Part shown: one piece after another, positions 60,124-64,000 of the stretch | Position numbering within the stretch: position 1 is the first letter of the stretch | How the letters are laid out: each line of letters opens with the position of its first letter | NCBI RefSeq assembly: GCF_012863495.1 | Contig: NZ_JAAVJL010000001.1 | Coordinates: 930,001-994,000 of the forward strand | Origin: Pseudanabaena yagii GIHE-NHR1 | Lineage (GTDB): Bacteria > Cyanobacteriota > Cyanobacteriia > Pseudanabaenales > Pseudanabaenaceae | Length of the DNA: 64,000 nt | Direction: 5' to 3' | Position numbers and translations under genes: made by a program | Notes under the pieces: generated by a model | Databases searched by the model: none | What the model saw: the letters and a program-made list of their open reading frames with translations, nothing else | What the model was told of the DNA's origin: nothing

Positions 60124-60131
60124 TGTTCTAT

Positions 60132-60150
60132 CTCCTCTTTTTATATTATA
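60132..60150 (-). promoter_or_regulatory. -10 box and ribosome site of the XisI-type gene
   Basis: On the minus strand TATAAT at 60150-60145 and GAGGAG at 60137-60132, 8 nt before the ATG. The short distance implies a very short leader. Confidence 0.55.
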
Positions 60151-60424
60151 TTGACGTTTAACTGACCCTAAATTATGATGTTATTTTATAATTTTAAGTA
60201 ACTTATAGCAGACCTAGATCATTTATGAGAAGTTTGAACTTTTAAGTTGCCACACCATAAAGCATCTAGTTGAATTCTTTCTCACGACTTATTTAGGATT
60301 GCTATATCTATAAATTCAATTAACTGTACAAAGTTTTTTCAGCAATTGATATTTATTTTTTACTTCTGTATATTGAATTTAATCTTTTAATACAAAATCT
60401 ACTGTTTAATAAACTTTTAAGTTA
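60151..60424. other. AT-rich spacer between XisI-type and TPR genes
   Basis: Divergent promoter region of about 270 bp. I see no ORF, RNA gene, hairpin or HIP1 site. The base composition is like that of the TPR gene to its right. Confidence 0.4.
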
Positions 60425-61480
60425 ATGCAAAAGAACACTCAGTTAGAATTTAGTTTCTCATTAAACAAATCTCTAATTCTTTCTTTTCATATTCTATTGG
60501 AGTTAGCATTAGTTAACTTTATTAGTCTATATCTTCATGGTTCACCACAAGCCTACGCACAAACCCTTATACAGCCACCAATCATTTTATCTCAAGCAAC
60601 AAGTGATGACTTAATCAAGCAAGGCGAAGCATTATATAATGAAAGTCGCTATCAAGAGGCATTAGTCTTATTTGAAAAAGCTACTCAGTTAAATCCTAAT
60701 AATGCTAGTTACTGGAATTGGAAAGGTATTACTTTAGCTAACTTAAAGCTTTATAAAGAAGCAATACAAGCTTATGATAAAGCTAATAAGCTTCAACCTA
60801 GTAGCGTTTATTTGTACAACCGAGGACTATCACTAGAAAGTCTAAAACTATACCAAGATGCTTTGTCATCTTACGATAAGGCTATAAGCCTTAAAAACGA
60901 TTATGTAAATGCGTGGATAGAAAGAGGAGATGTGCTTCAAAAATTAGAACGCTATCAAGATGCCATCGAATCTTTTGAAAAAGCAATTCAATTAGCTGGC
61001 GGTAGTGCTAGAGCTTGGTATCTAAAGGGTTTTGTTTTAGACAAAAAAATTGAGAAATATGGTGAAGCCCTCACTGCTTACGAGGAAGCTTTGCGAATTG
61101 ACCCTGATTACAACTCTTATATATGGCTTAGAAAAGCATATATTCATTACAAGAACAAACAATTTTTGGAAGCAATCATGTCTTTAGATAATTCTATAAG
61201 AATAAGTCAAAATTCTTGTGATTGGCATTTGAGAGGAACAGCTTTAAATGAATTAGAAAGATATGAGGAAGCAATATCTTCATTTAATCAAGCAATAAAA
61301 CTTAATGCTTATTGTGCAGGAGATAACAGAAAACTAGAAGATTCATATTATGGGAAAGGCACAGCCTATGCTAGGCTCAACCGATATATAGATGCAAGAG
61401 ATAGCTTTAGAAAAGTTCTTGAGATTAACCCTTCATATAAGAATGCGTTAACTGCATTAAGAGCACTACCTAAGCCATAA
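60425..61480 (+). CDS. Secreted TPR repeat protein
   Basis: 351 residues. A hydrophobic stretch at about 15-37 (ILSFHILLELALVNFISLYL) acts as signal or anchor, followed by PQAYAQT. From about 60 on, eight or so TPR units of 34 residues: YNESRYQEALVLFEKATQLN, LKLYKEAIQAYDKANKLQP, LKLYQDALSSYDKAISLK, LERYQDAIESFEKAIQLA and so on, with one longer unit. It is a protein-binding scaffold outside the cytoplasm. The gene is AT-rich and lacks HIP1 sites, unlike most neighbours. It converges on the CHAT protein gene, 10 bp away. Confidence 0.85.
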   Translation: MQKNTQLEFSFSLNKSLILSFHILLELALVNFISLYLHGSPQAYAQTLIQPPIILSQATSDDLIKQGEALYNESRYQEALVLFEKATQLNPNNASYWNWKGITLANLKLYKEAIQAYDKANKLQPSSVYLYNRGLSLESLKLYQDALSSYDKAISLKNDYVNAWIERGDVLQKLERYQDAIESFEKAIQLAGGSARAWYLKGFVLDKKIEKYGEALTAYEEALRIDPDYNSYIWLRKAYIHYKNKQFLEAIMSLDNSIRISQNSCDWHLRGTALNELERYEEAISSFNQAIKLNAYCAGDNRKLEDSYYGKGTAYARLNRYIDARDSFRKVLEINPSYKNALTALRALPKP

Positions 61481-61490
61481 TCTTCAAGTA

Positions 61491-63137
61491 TTACTTTCCT
61501 ATATTGATTGGGGGGAGATCGATTTTAGTGTTGTTTGGGAGAGTAGGTGTAGGAGATGAGGATGGTAGAGTTTTTATTGGATTTGATCCAGAGTTAGATT
61601 TTTGGAAAATGATATCAGCCTTTTCCTGCCAAAATATAGTTGATACATTTCGGGCTATATTTTTAGCATCATCTAGCCTACCTTCATCTATAGCTCTATT
61701 TGCCTCATTTATTAGTTTCTCGTTGCTTTTCCATTCTATTTGCCATTTCGATGATAATTCTTGAGATTTATTTCTCATGTCATCATTATTTGTAGCAATT
61801 AATTGCAGCAAATTAAGTGATTCATTTAATTTACCTTCTTCCTGATATTGTTTAGTGGCATTATCTAAAATTGTTAGCGACCATTTATCAATCAGTTTCT
61901 TCGACTCTGGATAAACAACGCTATTAGAACTAATTGTAGTGATAAGTAAGAAAGCATCAGTTAACTTGCCATTTTTTACCATTTCTTGAGATTGTATTAT
62001 TTTTGATTTATCTTCCTGAAGCATTCCAGCTTGACATTCTTTCTTAATTAATCGTGCTATCTGATCATAAGATGAGTTAACAAAAATAGAATTATTTTGT
62101 TCAACACACTCTTTATATTTATTTGCTAGTTTTAAGTTTTCAATTTTTTCTATTTCTGCAAACAAAAATCTATCATTCTGATATTGTTGTGCATATATAT
62201 AAATTAAAACAAAAGGAATTGGAAGAATAATTATTAAACCAATAATAAGTTTAAATTTATTCGATTGAGACAAATAAGTTCTAATTTTTTTTATTAAAGT
62301 TAGCCTTGATGAATTGAGTAATTTTATATCTCTTATTCCCTTCAAAATATTTTTTTTCATGCCTAAAGATTGTAGATTTTCATTTTCCACAACTTTGATT
62401 GTTTCTCCTTTCTTTCTTAAAATGAGAATTTTAGTTGCTTCTTCGTTGGCAAGATCGAATTCGATTGCTACCTTACCCCATTTAAAAGCCTCTTCATAAC
62501 TCTTCCCTGACCCGATCGCATCATAAAACCCCTGTGAAAACTTAATCGCCACATTATCCTCAACCACATCACGCATCCCAATCGTAAACAGAATATTTGC
62601 CGCGATCGCATCACCCTGCACATCCGAATAACAAGCATTCAACACCACACATTCCAAATGCTCCTCACAAAGCTGTAACAAATTTGCTAATGGTTTTGCA
62701 GGTACAAACTTAATTTCATCATTGTTATTAGTCGAACGCGATCGCACCTCTCCCCCTTCCGAACGATAGATCGCACTTGCCGACTCATCACTCACAAACA
62801 GCAAACCCTGCTCCCCCGAACCGTGACCGCTAAAATGCAAAACATGGGGTTCTAAATCCAACAAAGCCCGACGTAATTCTGAAGGAGTAGCCGCCAGCCG
62901 ATATTCCACCTCAAAATTATCCCGTTTGCGCGATCGCCTTAACGCCTCTTGGATGGTTTTTACCTCATGATCTAGCTTCAAAGGTGATGAGCCTAACGGA
63001 TTAGCCGCTACTACCAAAATCCTAACGCGATCGCCTGATTGTGCTAACCGTTCCGCAATACCGACATTCAGGTTCTGCACATTCACAGTACCGCCCTGAA
63101 CATTAATACCAATTTTTTCAGCCAAGGGATCGGTCAT
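61491..63137 (-). CDS. CHAT-domain (caspase-like) protein with membrane helix
   Basis: 548 residues. After GINVQGGTVNVQNLNVG comes a CHAT domain at about 35-235: catalytic His105 in LHFSGHGSGEQG and Cys169 in VVLNACYSD, both as in the separase/caspase-like family. A membrane helix at about 296-317 (LIIGLIIILPIPFVLIYIYA) is followed by ~230 helical residues with no known motif. CHAT proteases act in bacterial programmed cell death and anti-phage defence. The 5' half of the gene is richer in GC and has HIP1 sites, the 3' half (roughly 61491-62450) is AT-rich and has none, suggesting a composite gene. Confidence 0.85.
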   Translation of the reverse strand: MTDPLAEKIGINVQGGTVNVQNLNVGIAERLAQSGDRVRILVVAANPLGSSPLKLDHEVKTIQEALRRSRKRDNFEVEYRLAATPSELRRALLDLEPHVLHFSGHGSGEQGLLFVSDESASAIYRSEGGEVRSRSTNNNDEIKFVPAKPLANLLQLCEEHLECVVLNACYSDVQGDAIAANILFTIGMRDVVEDNVAIKFSQGFYDAIGSGKSYEEAFKWGKVAIEFDLANEEATKILILRKKGETIKVVENENLQSLGMKKNILKGIRDIKLLNSSRLTLIKKIRTYLSQSNKFKLIIGLIIILPIPFVLIYIYAQQYQNDRFLFAEIEKIENLKLANKYKECVEQNNSIFVNSSYDQIARLIKKECQAGMLQEDKSKIIQSQEMVKNGKLTDAFLLITTISSNSVVYPESKKLIDKWSLTILDNATKQYQEEGKLNESLNLLQLIATNNDDMRNKSQELSSKWQIEWKSNEKLINEANRAIDEGRLDDAKNIARNVSTIFWQEKADIIFQKSNSGSNPIKTLPSSSPTPTLPNNTKIDLPPINIGK

Positions 63138-63268
63138 GATGCTAGAAATTACTGACTATCACATTATCGTCAGATTTAGAGATAATTACAAGTACTTATA
63201 TTTCGCGATTAGTGACTTTGTTTGAAGCGATCGCCTCAACATCAAACATCTGAGACAAATTACAGCAA

Positions 63269-63655
63269 TCAGATCGCAAATTCTTGTTCCAGAATATCTA
63301 AAAGTTCCAGAATGCTTAGAGAATTACCAGAAATGACATTTTCTTCCGACTCCACATGAATATGATGCGGGAAATTAGGCAAATTAGGGAAATGCGGCAC
63401 ATTGTCCCAACGTTTTCTTAAGATAATGCGATCGCTGTCCATCCACTGATAGCGATACCTAGTCGTTGCAACAACATTCTCCGTAATTTTGAAATACTCA
63501 GCAATTTCCAAGAAATCATCATTACTGAGTGTAACCCTTGCTCGAAAATAACCGCGATCGCCTAAATCTAATTCTTCAATAATCGTAAATGCAGCGATCG
63601 CATTGCTGGAAATCAGTCTAGATTTAATATTTTCAAGATATTGACTAGCTTCCAT
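63269..63655 (-). CDS. TumE/DUF6516-type protein
   Basis: 128 residues from the ATG at 63655 (MEASQYLENI). The pattern RARVTLSNDDFLEIAEYF, TRYRYQWMDSDRIILRKRWDN and FPHHIHVESE fits the TumE (DUF6516) family of putative toxins of small two-gene modules. It starts 5 bp after the stop codon of the next gene, so the two form one unit. Toxicity is a family proposal, not evident here. Confidence 0.7.
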   Translation of the reverse strand: MEASQYLENIKSRLISSNAIAAFTIIEELDLGDRGYFRARVTLSNDDFLEIAEYFKITENVVATTRYRYQWMDSDRIILRKRWDNVPHFPNLPNFPHHIHVESEENVISGNSLSILELLDILEQEFAI

Positions 63656-63660
63656 AATGT

Positions 63661-63978
63661 CTATTGTCTTTTGGGCTGTAACACCTGCAAACGCTCTTGA
63701 ACAGATTGCCAAAGCTCATAAATAACACCCCATTCAAAATAATCCATCTCATCACCTAAACTACCCTCACTAAATCGTTGATAGAAAATCTCTGAAGGTA
63801 TTTGATACTGAAGTTCGTATGCTTGTAACTTTGCTTGAAGATCAGAAGCTTGCTTAAGATTATTAGCTCGCTCTAACTCGATGATCTTATTAAGGGAACG
63901 CTCAATTAAATTACTTCGATAGCCCTGTCGATAGAGTAAGTCTAGAATTTGTAAGGGTTCCGATGTTTGTGAAATCAT
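63661..63978 (-). CDS. Partner protein of the TumE-type gene
   Basis: 105 residues, helical: MISQTSEPLQILDLLYRQGY, then NKIIELERANNLKQASDLQ and IPSEIFYQRFSEGSLGDEMD. No HTH of the kind found in TumA antitoxins is evident; LQAKLQAYELQYQIPSEIF resembles the short cyanobacterial proteins that precede DUF6516 genes. It is the upstream gene of the pair and is the likelier antitoxin by position. A small DNA-free binding role is possible. Confidence 0.6.
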   Translation of the reverse strand: MISQTSEPLQILDLLYRQGYRSNLIERSLNKIIELERANNLKQASDLQAKLQAYELQYQIPSEIFYQRFSEGSLGDEMDYFEWGVIYELWQSVQERLQVLQPKRQ

Positions 63979-64000
63979 AGTTTTATACCCTTTTTTCCAA

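Overview
The window looks like chromosome of a filamentous or Pseudanabaena-like cyanobacterium. The octamer GCGATCGC (HIP1) recurs through most of the sequence, and several genes are of cyanobacterial type: hmpF, a probable pirA, a solo xisI-type gene, cobN/cobB/cobS of the B12 pathway and a GH57 branching enzyme. The genus is an inference; there is no rRNA gene to settle it.

Layout. 1-7.9 kb: cobN (cut by the window start), a TPR membrane protein gene, a 5' fragment of a second cobN allele, and cobB. 8-11.8 kb: an ABC-2 permease, a fused ABC exporter and pheS, all leftward. 12-17 kb: a LysM/M23 peptidase and a GH57 branching enzyme divide a 0.9-kb control region. 17.4-19.2 kb: a 51-aa probable PirA with an NtcA-type box, tldD, and tRNA-Gly(GCC). 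19.2-26.9 kb: an integrated genetic element of about 7.6 kb, bounded by a 126-bp direct repeat containing the 5' half of the tRNA and its promoter. It carries a tyrosine recombinase, an SF2 helicase-like protein, a PD-(D/E)XK-type nuclease, a small membrane protein, a SHOCT-type protein and an LRAT-like cysteine protein. It has no HIP1 site. 27-33.8 kb: flavin reductase, small membrane proteins, a GIY-YIG protein with a membrane tail, a peptide-type ABC permease, hmpF with a 60-aa Cys-rich partner, cyclophilin, a phasin-like protein and rsmI. 34-41.6 kb: a NapH-type Fe-S membrane protein fused to a cyclic-nucleotide-binding domain, an RluD-type pseudouridine synthase, an FAD oxidase, a C-terminal processing protease and cobS. 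41.7-48.3 kb: a membrane protein, an AAA ATPase/TOPRIM-like pair (possible phage defence), an M16 peptidase and a repeat protein. 48.5-56.4 kb: an ABC-2 permease, a zinc metallopeptidase, a CDF transporter, an ISAs1-family insertion sequence and a MacAB-like efflux operon with separate permease and ATPase. 56.5-64 kb: an AAA+/NapH fusion, a sulfurtransferase, xisI with a 48-aa partner, a TPR protein, a CHAT caspase-like protein and a TumE-type pair.

Two repeat phenomena run through the window. First, GC-rich imperfect palindromes of about 75-90 bp sit in frame inside cobN (two copies) and cobB (one copy); a fourth intergenic copy is split by the insertion sequence. Second, about twenty near-perfect inverted repeats with mostly 3-nt loops lie between genes. 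Most are placed like terminators, but several lie in divergent promoter regions where no transcript ends.

The best candidates for new biology are the element in the 5' half of the tRNA with its cargo, the in-frame palindromes in B12 genes, the AAA/TOPRIM pair, and two unusual fusions of NapH-type proteins.
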